Assembly: GCA_000171875.1 (NCBI GenBank) | Contig: ABHI01000002.1 | Location: 372,001 to 436,000 of the forward strand | Direction: 5' to 3' | Length of the DNA: 64,000 nucleotides | Origin: Flavobacteriales bacterium ALC-1 | GTDB taxonomy: Bacteria > Bacteroidota > Bacteroidia > Flavobacteriales > Flavobacteriaceae | Shown: positions 1-9,104 of the stretch, piece by piece | Layout: each line of letters opens with the position of its first letter | Numbering within the stretch: the stretch's first letter is position 1 | Notes under the pieces: model-generated | What the model saw: only the letters and a program-made list of their open reading frames with translations | Databases searched by the model: none | Told to the model about the DNA's origin: nothing | Position numbers and translations under genes: made by a program

Positions 1-2580
1 AAATGGTTGCGCATTTTTCTTTTGTTCTTTACTCATAGAGTCATAAATAGCTTTAAATCTATTATAGTCACGTAACTTCACAATGCGACTACCAATAGCT
101 TTACTATTTTGAGCTTTCGCCCAAGAATTGTAAGAAGCCACTTGTTTTTTTGTTGGTTTTTGTTGGGTTGAAAATTCACTCTCAATGGCAAAAGGGGTAT
201 TGCCTTTTGCCCTATTTATGTCTTGATTAGGGGTCACAATGCGATAAAACCCATAGTCTTGAAGTTGATTAAAAATAAACCAAGTTTCTTTGTTAGAAAT
301 CTCTTTAGCTGAACTCACATAGATATTCATAATGTTATTTCTAACCTCAGGTGTAATATCCTGATGTAATTGATTAAATACACTACTAAATGTTCTTTTT
401 GTAGCTTTAATTCCATCAATTAAGTAACTGTCGTCATTCAAAACTTTTAAATCTATACTTCTAGCGTAACGGTTATTTTTTGTAGCACTAGAGAGTTTAA
501 CAACATAGTTGCCATTGACATCTTTTTGAGTTAACATTTCAGTGCTTTTACCTTTGTTATTTGTGGCAATAGACTTGGCTTTTTTAGCAGATATTTTTTC
601 ATCATCTAAATAGAAAGAAGCACCTTGTTGTTCCATTTCTATGATGTATTCTAAAAATGAAGGGTTGTAATAATCTTGCGCTTCTGGCCCGCCTTGAGAT
701 TTTTTGGTTGGTGGCGGAGGTGGTGGGGGTAAAGTTGCTTTTTCTTCTTTGGTTAAATCTTCAAATTTCTTGTAGTATGTCTTTCCATTTAGTGTAATCT
801 TTACATAGGGTCTAACAGGTGCTATAGGTCTTTTTACTTTAGCTTTATTTGCTCTAGACAGTCTAAAATACATGCCTCCAAGATCTGAGAATAAAGCATC
901 CATTTGTTGTTGTTCTTTCTCAGATTTATTAATATAGTGAGGTTTAGAGCTTCTTAGAGCTTCATATTTTTTATATTTTTTGATGTATTTTTTAACTCCT
1001 TCTGTGTTTTCTGATTTTTCAGATGGAACTGGTGGAACTGGTAGAATATTATGCTTTTTTAGCTCTTCTTTTGTGAAAGTTGTATAAATTTTATCTACCT
1101 GAGCTTTTAAAATTTTAAGTTCAGAATTCTCGATTTGAGTGCCTTTTAAGTAATCCGATATTGCGTTTGAATACTTGACTGTAGCTTTTTTATATCGATT
1201 CAATTGCGAATCTTGATATGTTGATTTAAAACCAGCTTTAGTATATAAATGATATTGATTTGGCTGTGGGAATTTTGCACTACGTGCATTTTTATGAACT
1301 ATTGAACCAGAAAAGTGAACAAAATCATTTACTGAATAATTACTTAAAACAGAATTAGATACATGCTTACCGTCAACCCAAATAGCATATTTAGTAGCAT
1401 TTTTAAAAGCTTCAAACTGTGTTGCTGATGGCTTTCTTGGTTTTGTTTTTGAAAGGTTTGGTTCTGGAATTAATCGTTTTGGATACTTCTCAACAGACTC
1501 ACGTTGGGAATTTGACATTATTTGTTCATAGATTATAATGGCACGCTCGTATTTTTCAACATAAATTGTATTTGTATTTGTATACTCTTTTATAAAATCA
1601 AGATACTCTTGCATCAGTTTTTCAGAAGCTCCATTTGTGTATTGCATTTGGTAAGTGTCAGCTTCTTGTAAATCTTCTATAATTGCATCTACAATATCAG
1701 TATTATCTTTCTCTACATATTCTGTATTACTAAAACTGTAATAAAGAATAGTAATTATTGGAAGTAGTAATAGACTACTTAACCAAATTCTGGTTTTTGA
1801 TGTGTTTGTTTTCATAACTGTAAATCGTTTTTTGATGGATGAATAATTGATGGCACTCGTGAGTTGATACTCGTCTGTGCTTGATGAAAATTGTAATAAA
1901 ATATTTTGATAAGTTTTGGTGTCAACTCCGTCTTGTAATACAGCTTGGTCAGCCAAAAACTCATGGTTTAGTTTAATATGATGTTTTAGGATGTAAACCA
2001 AAGGATGAAACCAAAACGCAATTTGTAGCAACTCAATGATAATAACATCTAGGCTGTGTAGTTGCTTAGCATGTGTCTCTTCATGAAGTATAACTTCTTT
2101 AGGAATAACATTTTTTTGATACCGCGTTTGATTAAGAAAAATGTATTTAAAGAATGAATGCGGAATACGAAGTTCTTGCAAAAGAACATAGATATAAGAG
2201 CGTTCAGATATCTTTTCATGTCCTGAAATACGCTTATACATCCTAAACAGATTAATTACGAAACGACCAAGAAATAATAAAACACCAATACCATAAACTA
2301 GCCAGAGTATCTTTTCTAAATTCCAAAATGGTATGATCTCTTCTTCAATAATTCCATATATGGGTTCAATAGGAATAAATGTTTGTGAAAGATCAAAATC
2401 AGTTACAACGGGTTCAACATAATAAGTAATGGTTAATAGCGGAATCACCAATGCTAAAACTAGAGCTCCTAATAGATAGAATCGTTTTAATTGATGCATA
2501 TTTTGACGTTCTAAAAACAGAACATACACCAACCAAAATACTGCTAAACATGCCGAAAATTTGAATATATATGTTTCCAT
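1..2580 (-). CDS. M56 family membrane metallopeptidase (BlaR1/MecR1-like), C-terminus cut by window edge
   Basis: The reading frame opens with ATG at 2580 and runs off the left edge, giving about 860 residues without a stop. The N-terminal ~110 residues carry hydrophobic membrane segments. The zinc-protease motif HEETH is at residues 166-170, followed by an M56-like FWFHPLVY stretch and a conserved NHEFLADQAV. A further membrane segment follows near residues 260-275, then a long polar periplasmic part with a proline run (seven P) and short repeat-like YxKxxDLTKEEK segments. In BlaR1-type proteins the peptidase responds to an envelope signal and inactivates the BlaI repressor by cleavage; here the signal is unknown. 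The gene follows blaI with only 2 bases between, so they form one operon. The tail is longer than in classical BlaR1 and has no penicillin-binding sensor domain that I can recognise, so beta-lactam sensing is not supported. Confidence 0.85.
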   Translation of the reverse strand, partial: METYIFKFSACLAVFWLVYVLFLERQNMHQLKRFYLLGALVLALVIPLLTITYYVEPVVTDFDLSQTFIPIEPIYGIIEEEIIPFWNLEKILWLVYGIGVLLFLGRFVINLFRMYKRISGHEKISERSYIYVLLQELRIPHSFFKYIFLNQTRYQKNVIPKEVILHEETHAKQLHSLDVIIIELLQIAFWFHPLVYILKHHIKLNHEFLADQAVLQDGVDTKTYQNILLQFSSSTDEYQLTSAINYSSIKKRFTVMKTNTSKTRIWLSSLLLLPIITILYYSFSNTEYVEKDNTDIVDAIIEDLQEADTYQMQYTNGASEKLMQEYLDFIKEYTNTNTIYVEKYERAIIIYEQIMSNSQRESVEKYPKRLIPEPNLSKTKPRKPSATQFEAFKNATKYAIWVDGKHVSNSVLSNYSVNDFVHFSGSIVHKNARSAKFPQPNQYHLYTKAGFKSTYQDSQLNRYKKATVKYSNAISDYLKGTQIENSELKILKAQVDKIYTTFTKEELKKHNILPVPPVPSEKSENTEGVKKYIKKYKKYEALRSSKPHYINKSEKEQQQMDALFSDLGGMYFRLSRANKAKVKRPIAPVRPYVKITLNGKTYYKKFEDLTKEEKATLPPPPPPPTKKSQGGPEAQDYYNPSFLEYIIEMEQQGASFYLDDEKISAKKAKSIATNNKGKSTEMLTQKDVNGNYVVKLSSATKNNRYARSIDLKVLNDDSYLIDGIKATKRTFSSVFNQLHQDITPEVRNNIMNIYVSSAKEISNKETWFIFNQLQDYGFYRIVTPNQDINRAKGNTPFAIESEFSTQQKPTKKQVASYNSWAKAQNSKAIGSRIVKLRDYNRFKAIYDSMSKEQKKNAQPF

Positions 2581-2582
2581 AA

Positions 2583-2948
2583 TTACTTGCTTTTAATTTC
2601 TTTATCAATAATCGTTTTCAAAGCTTCTAATTCTTCTTTTGTTAAGTCTGTTTTGCGTGTAAAGAAGGAAGCAAATTGCGAAGCGCTATCATTAAAAAAG
2701 GTTTTAATGAGTCCATTGACATGTTTAGAGAAGTAGTCTTCTTTTTTAACTAAAGGAAAATATTCACGTGATTTCCCATAGGTTTTATAATCCACAAAAC
2801 CTTTGCCTATCATACGTTTTAATAGTGTCGCAACGGTTGTAGTTGCTGGTTTAGGCTCTGGATAGATATCTAATATATCTTTCATAAAAGCTTTCTCAAG
2901 CTTCCAGAGGTATTGCATTAATTGTTCTTCGGTTTTAGACAACTCCAT
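2583..2948 (-). CDS. BlaI/MecI/CopY family transcriptional repressor
   Basis: The product is 121 residues, the normal size for BlaI/MecI repressors. It begins MELSKTEEQLMQYLW, the usual start of the winged-helix domain. It has the recognition-helix region TVATLLKRMIGKGFV (about residues 37-51) and a helical C-terminal dimerisation part. It should bind TACA/TGTA dyads and be inactivated by the M56 peptidase encoded just downstream. Three such dyads lie immediately upstream (2951-3012), which supports autorepression of the two-gene operon. The target genes beyond this operon cannot be told from the window. Confidence 0.93.
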   Translation of the reverse strand: MELSKTEEQLMQYLWKLEKAFMKDILDIYPEPKPATTTVATLLKRMIGKGFVDYKTYGKSREYFPLVKKEDYFSKHVNGLIKTFFNDSASQFASFFTRKTDLTKEELEALKTIIDKEIKSK

Positions 2949-2950
2949 AT

Positions 2951-3012
2951 TCTACAAGTTTAGAATTAACTCTACAAATGTAGAATAAAAATTATAATTC
3001 TACAAGTGTAGA
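2951..3012 (-). promoter_or_regulatory. blaI-M56 promoter embedded in three BlaI-type operators
   Basis: Three copies of a TCTACA-nn-TGTAGA dyad are seen at 2951-2964 (one mismatch), 2971-2984 and 2999-3012. On the minus strand a flavobacterial promoter fits exactly: TTG at 3005-3003, a 20-base spacer, and TACATTTG (TAnnTTTG) at 2982-2975. The -33 element lies inside the third dyad, the -7 element inside the second, and the first dyad covers the short leader before the ATG at 2948. Repressor binding would block RNA polymerase directly. TACA/TGTA is the known core of BlaI operators; the assignment to this BlaI is inferred from adjacency. Confidence 0.82.
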
Positions 3013-3036
3013 GCAAAAATAATTCTGAAATAAAAA

Positions 3037-4287
3037 TTATTTATTGTAAGGTCGCTCGTTAATCCAATGAAAATCTCGAGAGGTTAGTGGTAAGCTGTTT
3101 AAGTCCTTTAATGAGAAGGTAACATTCATACTATCATTTCCCATAACACCATATAATTTAAGATGTCCAGATTTTAAATGTTCAAACTTAAGGTTAATAC
3201 TATCTTTAATACCATCTCTTGTATGCATAGTAATTTGCTTTCCTATAGTGTCGGTAATAAAAGTGTAATTAATTAAATTATCAGTCATTGTTTTAACCAC
3301 AGATTGCCCTTTTTTCTCAACAATTAAATAGCGCCAGCGATTTGTATCTGTAATTAAAGGTGGAATGGTATCATTATTTATTACAAATGTTTCTGTTTGC
3401 CAAATTCCGTATAGATGAGGCCTATGATTTTTATCATTAATATTTAATTCTCCAAGATACCCTAAAACTGAAGCCAATATTAGAAGTATTGGTATCAATA
3501 TCTTTTTTGATTTATCAATTATTTTATGATAGCTTTTCGAAGTAACTGGATGATAATAAGCGTAATTTTCTGTTGCTTTATTTTTAATAAAAACAGAAGT
3601 AAAACGTTTAACATCTGTCATAAAAATAATTAAAGCCATTAATATGAGGTGAATTGAAAAAAGCTTAACAGGTATATCAAACATTAAGTTCATCATAGCC
3701 ACTTGGGTCATAACACCAATTATTATAAATGCACCTATGGTTGATGTTCGTCTATAAATAAGGAGTAATCCTCCTATAACTTCCATAATTCCGGCAAACA
3801 TTCCAAAACCTTTAGAAAAGCCCATGTAATTCCATGCTAAACCCATTGGCGAAAACTCGCCTAGAGGTTGGAGTAATTTTATAAAAGAAGGTGGTTGAAA
3901 TTGAATTTGAAAAATTTTAACAAAACCATAGAGGCACATTGCTGCAAATAAAAATATACGAATAACAACAAAAAACCAATAACAGAAAATGTTGTACCCT
4001 TTTCTTTTTTTATCAATTATTGACCATAATATTGTTATAATTAGGGCTGCAATGACATTGACAAAAAGTGTAATGTAGGCATAGGTATTATCACCACTTC
4101 CATAACCACTAACGTCAAAATCATAAGTAAATCCAAGAAATTGTTTGCCAACCCATCGAAACGGTGTTTCAAATAGCCCACTGGTAAACATCAATATGAT
4201 GTAAAGGAGGAAATATGAACAGATAAATCTAAAAAATAATTTACTAATCGAAGACCATTCTGTGTTATATTTTTGGTTTAGTAGCAT
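3037..4287 (-). CDS. DoxX-like polytopic membrane protein
   Basis: This is a 416-residue protein with about seven or eight hydrophobic segments in its first ~280 residues, for example around residues 20-36, 72-90, 108-125, 150-175, 185-200 and 208-222. A short soluble C-terminal part of about 130 residues follows. The membrane part, with its GFGMFAGIMEVIGGLLLI stretch, resembles DoxX/DoxD-type membrane proteins of Bacteroidota. The C-terminal part contains LYGIWQTETFVINNDTIPP and may be a small beta domain facing the periplasm. The ATG follows the stop of the upstream M20 gene with no spacing, so the two are probably co-transcribed. No catalytic motif is visible. Function is unknown beyond the family guess. 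Confidence 0.6.
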   Translation of the reverse strand: MLLNQKYNTEWSSISKLFFRFICSYFLLYIILMFTSGLFETPFRWVGKQFLGFTYDFDVSGYGSGDNTYAYITLFVNVIAALIITILWSIIDKKRKGYNIFCYWFFVVIRIFLFAAMCLYGFVKIFQIQFQPPSFIKLLQPLGEFSPMGLAWNYMGFSKGFGMFAGIMEVIGGLLLIYRRTSTIGAFIIIGVMTQVAMMNLMFDIPVKLFSIHLILMALIIFMTDVKRFTSVFIKNKATENYAYYHPVTSKSYHKIIDKSKKILIPILLILASVLGYLGELNINDKNHRPHLYGIWQTETFVINNDTIPPLITDTNRWRYLIVEKKGQSVVKTMTDNLINYTFITDTIGKQITMHTRDGIKDSINLKFEHLKSGHLKLYGVMGNDSMNVTFSLKDLNSLPLTSRDFHWINERPYNK

Positions 4288-5675
4288 CTACTTTTTTAAT
4301 TCAGTAAAATACTTGTAAAACCACGGAATAGTTTCAATACCTTTTAGATAATTCCAGACGCCAAAATGTTCATTTGGTGAGTGAATTGCATCACTATCTA
4401 GACCAAAGCCCATTAAAATAGTTTTACTCTTTAGCTCTTTTTCAAAAAGAGATACTATAGGTATACTTCCGCCACTGCGTTGTGGAATTGGTGTTTTTCC
4501 AAAGGTTTGTTCGTAAGCTTTTGAAGCCGCTTTATAACCAATACTATCTATTGGAGTCACATAACCTTGTCCTCCATGATGAGGTGTTACTTTTACGGTA
4601 ACTCCTTTTGGTGCAATACTTTCAAAATGTGTCTTAAATAATTCAGTGATCTCTTCCCAATCTTGATTGGGTACTAAACGCATTGATATTTTAGCAAAGG
4701 CTTGGCTTGCAATCACTGTTTTTGCTCCTTCACCAATATAACCTCCCCAAATTCCGTTGACATCTAGTGTTGGTCTAATGGAGTTCCGTTCATTAGTTGT
4801 ATAGCCCTCTTCTCCATAAACTGACTCAATATCCAATGCTTTTTTATAGGAGTCTAAAGAGAAAGGTGCTTTTGCCATTTCAGCACGTTCAGCATCCGAG
4901 AGATTTTCTACCTTATCATAAAACCCTGGAATAGAGATATGATTATTTTCATCGTGAAGTGACGCAATCATCTTAGTTAAAACATTGATTGGATTTGCAA
5001 CTGCTCCTCCATATAAACCAGAATGTAAATCGCGATTAGGACCAGTGACTTCAACTTCTACATAACTTAAGCCTCTTAAGCCAGTGGTAATAGAAGGGAC
5101 ATCTTTAGCAATCATTCCAGTATCAGAAATAAGGATAACATCATTTTCTAATTTTTCTCTGTTATTAGCCACGAAGATGCCTAAGTTTTCGCTACCAACT
5201 TCTTCTTCACCTTCATCATAAACTTTACGTTGCATGGCAATTCATTGTGAGATGTCATATACTCTAATGCCTTCACATGCATATACATTTGCCCTTTGTC
5301 GTCACATGCTCCTCTAGCAAAAATAGCACCTTCAGGATGTAATTCTGTAGATTGAATTACGGGTTCAAAAGGAGGTGAATTCCATAAATCTAATGGATCT
5401 GGTGGTTGTACATCATAGTGTCCATAAACAAGAACCGTTGGTAAATTTTTATCAATAATCTTTTCACCATAAACGATAGGGTAGCCATCAGTTTCACAAA
5501 TTTCTACATGGTCACAGCCAGCTTCTTCTAGGCTCGTTTTAATTGCATCAGCTGTTTTTAAAACATCAGTTTTATATGCAGAATCTGCACTAATTGATGG
5601 GATTTTTAATAATTCTATAAGCTCGTTTAGAAAACGGTCTTTGTTATCGTTTATATAAGATTGAATGGATTGCAT
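4288..5675 (-). pseudogene. M20 family dipeptidase, interrupted by a one-base frameshift
   Basis: Two overlapping frames together encode one M20 peptidase of about 462 residues, the usual family length. The first part (5675 down to about 5215) has YGHYDVQPP with the first metal-binding His, and ARGACDDKGQ with the bridging Asp. The second part (about 5215 down to 4288) has GEEEVGSENL with the general-base and metal-binding Glu, the dimerisation region around GPNRDLHSGLYGG, and the C-terminal PNEHF His. The break falls at the expected KFM(I/V)EGEEE junction. The sequence there reads as if one base is missing near 5214-5219, so neither part alone holds a full active site. An assembly error is possible. 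Such enzymes cleave dipeptides or related amides in the cytosol. The stop codon abuts the ATG of the DoxX-like gene. Confidence 0.85.
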
Positions 5676-5900
5676 AAATGAATTTTATTTTAATATCATA
5701 TCGATCAAAAATAAAGCTAATAATTTGTTTATTTTTCTACTACTTCTGCGTTATAAAATTTAATAATAGTTAGACTATTCTGAAATTTTATGTCTTTAAT
5801 TAGCGAAATCTAATTCAAATTCTTTAGTCTTATTTTATAATCGAACTGATATAGCAAAAATAAGAATTATAAGAGGATTATTTTCTTAAATAATTCCTAT

Positions 5901-5929
5901 TTGAATATTCAAACTATTGTTTATATTTG
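5901..5929 (+). promoter_or_regulatory. Bacteroidota-type promoter for tRNA-Leu
   Basis: TTG at 5901-5903 and TATATTTG at 5922-5929 match the -33 and -7 consensus (TTG and TAnnTTTG) with an 18-base spacer. The tRNA begins 10 bases after the -7 element. The rest of the 5676-5900 spacer is AT-rich, and I see no gene or clear structure in it. Confidence 0.75.
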
Positions 5930-5939
5930 CAGTCCTTTT

Positions 5940-6021
5940 GCAGGCGTGGTGGAATTGGTAGACACGCTAGACTTAGGATCTAGTGCCGCGAGGTGTGCGA
6001 GTTCGAGTCTCGCCGCCTGTA
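5940..6021 (+). tRNA. tRNA-Leu, anticodon UAG
   Basis: An 82-base cloverleaf is readable by eye. The acceptor arms are GCAGGCG and CGCCTGT, closing with one G-U pair. The D arm contains GGTAGACAC, the anticodon stem is CTAGA/TCTAG with loop CTTAGGA (anticodon TAG), there is a long variable arm TGCCGCGAGGTGTG typical of class II tRNAs, and the T arm has GTTCGAGTC. The CCA end is not encoded. It should read CUN leucine codons. Confidence 0.97.
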
Positions 6022-6031
6022 CATAATAAGA

Positions 6032-6059
6032 AAGCTAACTTTAACGAGTTAGCTTTTTT
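6032..6059 (+). terminator. Intrinsic terminator of tRNA-Leu
   Basis: A perfect 9-base stem AAGCTAACT/AGTTAGCTT with a 6-base loop is followed by a T run. It lies 10 bases beyond the tRNA end. Confidence 0.85.
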
Positions 6060-6076
6060 GTTTTATAGCTTAAAGG

Positions 6077-6107
6077 AAAAGAGCTTCTCAATTGAGAAGC
6101 TCTTTTT
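6077..6107. terminator. Bidirectional intrinsic terminator
   Basis: A perfect palindrome spans 6077-6106: AAAAGAGCTTCTCAA and its exact complement, giving A and T runs on both sides. It sits between the plus-strand tRNA and the end of the minus-strand amylase gene at 6152, so it can stop transcription from both directions. Confidence 0.8.
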
Positions 6108-6151
6108 GCTCAAATCACACTTAAAATAGAGCTTGACTAACTTGGTTGTCA

Positions 6152-9016
6152 TTATTGTGAGTTATGTTTCTGCTTTACAATGTACATTCCTGAATTTAAA
6201 GCGGAAATATCAAAGACATCTGTTTTTGTAAAATTTCCAGTAAATGATTTTACCAGCTTCCCTGTTAAATTATAGACCTCTATATTCGAAGTGTTAACAT
6301 TGATGCTAAACGAAGTACTTGAAGGGTTTGGGTATATTGAAAACCTAAATAATTCTTCATTAGTAACACTTAAAACGTTTGAAGGTTGATTTCCTAATAT
6401 TCTAAATTGACCCGCAGGAATTGAAATACTACTTATTGAATTTGCTACAGTTGTAGTGCCAGTGGCATCCATTAAATCATACCAAGTAGTAGTAATTCCA
6501 GCAGGGAAATTTGTGTTTACGATCTGTGTGTTCACATCAAAATTTGCAAGGATAATAACATTCTTCAATTCTGAATTAGGCATAGAATTATCAAACACAT
6601 CAATTCTAGGAGTGAAGCTTCCAGAAGTCATGGTATAATCTCCTTCAAAAACAGGTTCTTCAACTTTTAATTTATGAAGTTTAGACCAATCTTCATAAAC
6701 TTGCCCTCTTACAGCATCTGTTAACCAGTTATTTGTCCATTGAGGTTGTGGCTTGGTGTCTAGTTTACAACCATCGTTATTATAACTACCATCCGAACAT
6801 GTAAAAATAGAATTTTCCATTCCTAACTCACCAAAGTGCCAAATCATTTTTGGTCCAGGAACCATAATAGAAACAGCAGCCATTGCAGACATTCTTGAAA
6901 TAGCAACATTTAAATTTTGAACATTATGACTAGAATTACTAGTGTTTCCAAATTGTAAGTTCTTATACATTAAGCGTTCTTCATCATGGCTTTCTGGATA
7001 ACCCATTACTCTTGGGCCATTAAAGTCTGTGTGAGCAGAATGACCAATTCTACTGATATTTTTGTTACCAGTTTGCCCCATGGTAAGTTCATTATAAGGA
7101 TCAGTCATTTTGCTCCACATCATAACTCCTTTGCCTTCATTAAGGCGGTAATTTGCCCATTCTTTTTCCTCGTTATCAGAACCTAAGTGCTCAAAAATTA
7201 CATAGTGATCTGGATCAATAGACCATGAATGGTCTGCATATTCTAATAAAACATCTACACGATCTTGTTGGTAATTTTGTGTGCATCCAAAGTCTCCATC
7301 ATACGTGCCATTGCCACAGTTTTGTGTAAACCCTTTGGTTAAATCCCAACGCAACCCATCTATTTTAAATTCATTAATCCAATAACTTACTACTTGTTTA
7401 ACATAGTTCTTTGTATATTCTGAACTATGATCAAAATCATTACCTACACTAAATGCGTGTGTTGGAAAAACATTAAAATAAGGATTGTCAGTTGAAGGTC
7501 CTCCCCAACCATCACCATCTGGATCGTCCATCCACATGCGAACCATTGAGTTTCTTCCAAAGGCATGGTTAAACGCAATATCTAAAATCACAGCTATACC
7601 ATTTTGATGAAATACATCTACAAGCTCTTTAAACTTATCTTGGGTTCCATAGAATTTATCTAAAGCCATATGAAAGGCTGTGTTGTAACCCCAACTTTCA
7701 TTGCCTTCAAATTCCATTACTGGCATTAACTCAATAGCGTTAATATTCAAATTTTTAAAGTAATCTATACGATCAATTAAATCTTGATAGTTACGATCTG
7801 CATCAAAATCTCTTACTAGTACTTCATAAACAATTAAGTCTTCTTCCTTGGGTTTGTCAAAATTGGTCACTTGCCAATTGTATGGGGTTTGTCCAGTTTG
7901 TAATACTGTTACTTCGCGTTCTTGCCCAACAGGATAAGATGGTAAGTTAGGATAAGTACTTGCAGGAATCGAAGAATCGTCAAATGGTGATAATACCAAA
8001 GTAGAATAAGGATCTGCTACTTTTACGAGACTTGGAGAATCTGCAATCGGATTGGTATCAAAAACCCAATATTGATAAGTTTCTATTTGTCCAGATGTTA
8101 AGCCAGATAATTCTAACCAATATTTCCCAGTACTCGGATCGCGCTTCATAACATCACTATTAGTAGATGTATAATTATTCCAGCTTCCGGCAATTTGAAT
8201 AAATTCTTTACCAGGAGCGGTTAACACTAAGGTAGCTTTAGTAACGTCAGTATTGTAATTAATACCATCTATCATTCCTGATGGAAGCGCTTCTTCAATG
8301 ACAGTTGGTACAACAATAACTTGAAATGAAGCATCACCAGTTTCAGTTGAACTTGGTGGTGAGCCGACAAATTTAACAATACCGCTTTCTGTGATATTAT
8401 TTAAAGTAGTATTACAGGCAGGGAAACCGCAAGAACCAGAATCTACAAGTACATCATTGAAAAATATTTCAAATGTACCTTGAACTGTTTGGCTACCTTG
8501 AAATGAAATAATGGCACTAATATCTAAAACATCACCTGAATTTAAGATTACTACTGATTCTGATGGCTGAGTAATCTCAATATTTACATTTCCAATTGGG
8601 AAAATAAAATCATTACAACCACTCTTCTTAAGCTCTTGAGTGCCATCTTCATTTCTAAAGACCATACCAATTTGAGTCGCATTATCTGCCTGTGACTGAG
8701 TTATACCATAATAAGTTTGAGGTGTTATTGTAATACTGTAAGTTCCATCACCATTGCTGGTCATTTCACCAACACCATCATCTTGTCCCCAATTACCAAT
8801 AACATTAAAACCAAAGGCATTAGAATTGTCACCAATACCCGAATGCATATATACTTTGCCTGGATTATTGAAACCGTTACAATCAGTATTAGCACTATTG
8901 ATGTCTACAGTAATTGTAACTGCTTGGTCAACTTCAATAGCACCAGGATTCAAAGTCACTTGAGCACTAATGGATATTGTAAATAAGAGAAGAAGGGCAA
9001 ATATTTTTTTTTTCAT
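6152..9016 (-). CDS. Secreted GH13 alpha-amylase family enzyme with T9SS sorting domain
   Basis: The ATG at 9016 is chosen because the frame upstream offers only TTG at 9025, and the signal peptide MKKKIFALLLLFTISISAQ begins there. The protein is about 954 residues. Beta-sandwich domains likely to bind or support glucan fill roughly residues 20-375, then comes a GH13 barrel. Numbered from codon 9025, the four GH13 regions are DIAFNH (Asp482), LRWDLTKG (nucleophile Asp561), FEHLG (acid/base Glu612) and SHDEER (Asp681). The last ~75 residues (FSIYPNPSS ... VYNLTGKLV ... GMYIVK) form a type A C-terminal sorting domain, so export and surface anchoring by the type IX system are expected. It should cut starch or other alpha-1,4-glucan outside the cell for the SusCD importer encoded upstream. 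Pullulanase-like specificity is possible. Confidence 0.92.
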   Translation of the reverse strand: MKKKIFALLLLFTISISAQVTLNPGAIEVDQAVTITVDINSANTDCNGFNNPGKVYMHSGIGDNSNAFGFNVIGNWGQDDGVGEMTSNGDGTYSITITPQTYYGITQSQADNATQIGMVFRNEDGTQELKKSGCNDFIFPIGNVNIEITQPSESVVILNSGDVLDISAIISFQGSQTVQGTFEIFFNDVLVDSGSCGFPACNTTLNNITESGIVKFVGSPPSSTETGDASFQVIVVPTVIEEALPSGMIDGINYNTDVTKATLVLTAPGKEFIQIAGSWNNYTSTNSDVMKRDPSTGKYWLELSGLTSGQIETYQYWVFDTNPIADSPSLVKVADPYSTLVLSPFDDSSIPASTYPNLPSYPVGQEREVTVLQTGQTPYNWQVTNFDKPKEEDLIVYEVLVRDFDADRNYQDLIDRIDYFKNLNINAIELMPVMEFEGNESWGYNTAFHMALDKFYGTQDKFKELVDVFHQNGIAVILDIAFNHAFGRNSMVRMWMDDPDGDGWGGPSTDNPYFNVFPTHAFSVGNDFDHSSEYTKNYVKQVVSYWINEFKIDGLRWDLTKGFTQNCGNGTYDGDFGCTQNYQQDRVDVLLEYADHSWSIDPDHYVIFEHLGSDNEEKEWANYRLNEGKGVMMWSKMTDPYNELTMGQTGNKNISRIGHSAHTDFNGPRVMGYPESHDEERLMYKNLQFGNTSNSSHNVQNLNVAISRMSAMAAVSIMVPGPKMIWHFGELGMENSIFTCSDGSYNNDGCKLDTKPQPQWTNNWLTDAVRGQVYEDWSKLHKLKVEEPVFEGDYTMTSGSFTPRIDVFDNSMPNSELKNVIILANFDVNTQIVNTNFPAGITTTWYDLMDATGTTTVANSISSISIPAGQFRILGNQPSNVLSVTNEELFRFSIYPNPSSTSFSINVNTSNIEVYNLTGKLVKSFTGNFTKTDVFDISALNSGMYIVKQKHNSQ

Positions 9017-9037
9017 AACAAGCAAAAAATTTAATAG

Positions 9038-9068
9038 AAAAGGCTATGTCTTAAAAACATAGCCTTTT
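9038..9068 (-). terminator. Intrinsic terminator between the SusE-like gene and the amylase gene
   Basis: A perfect 12-base stem AAAAGGCTATGT/ACATAGCCTTTT with a 7-base loop lies in the 88-base gap between two minus-strand genes of the same locus. On the minus strand it ends in a U run. It would lower or stop readthrough from susCDE into the amylase, although no separate promoter for the amylase is obvious. Confidence 0.75.
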
Positions 9069-9104
9069 AACTAATTCTATATTCTAATTTTTAGAAATGT
9101 TAGA

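Noticed and set aside
1..2948. Beta-lactam resistance locus
   Set aside because: BlaI and the M56 protein are present but there is no beta-lactamase gene nearby, and the peptidase has no recognisable penicillin-binding sensor domain.
5181..5235. Programmed frameshift in the M20 peptidase
   Set aside because: No slippery run or following stem-loop is evident at the junction, and the family is not known to use one. A deletion or sequence error is simpler.
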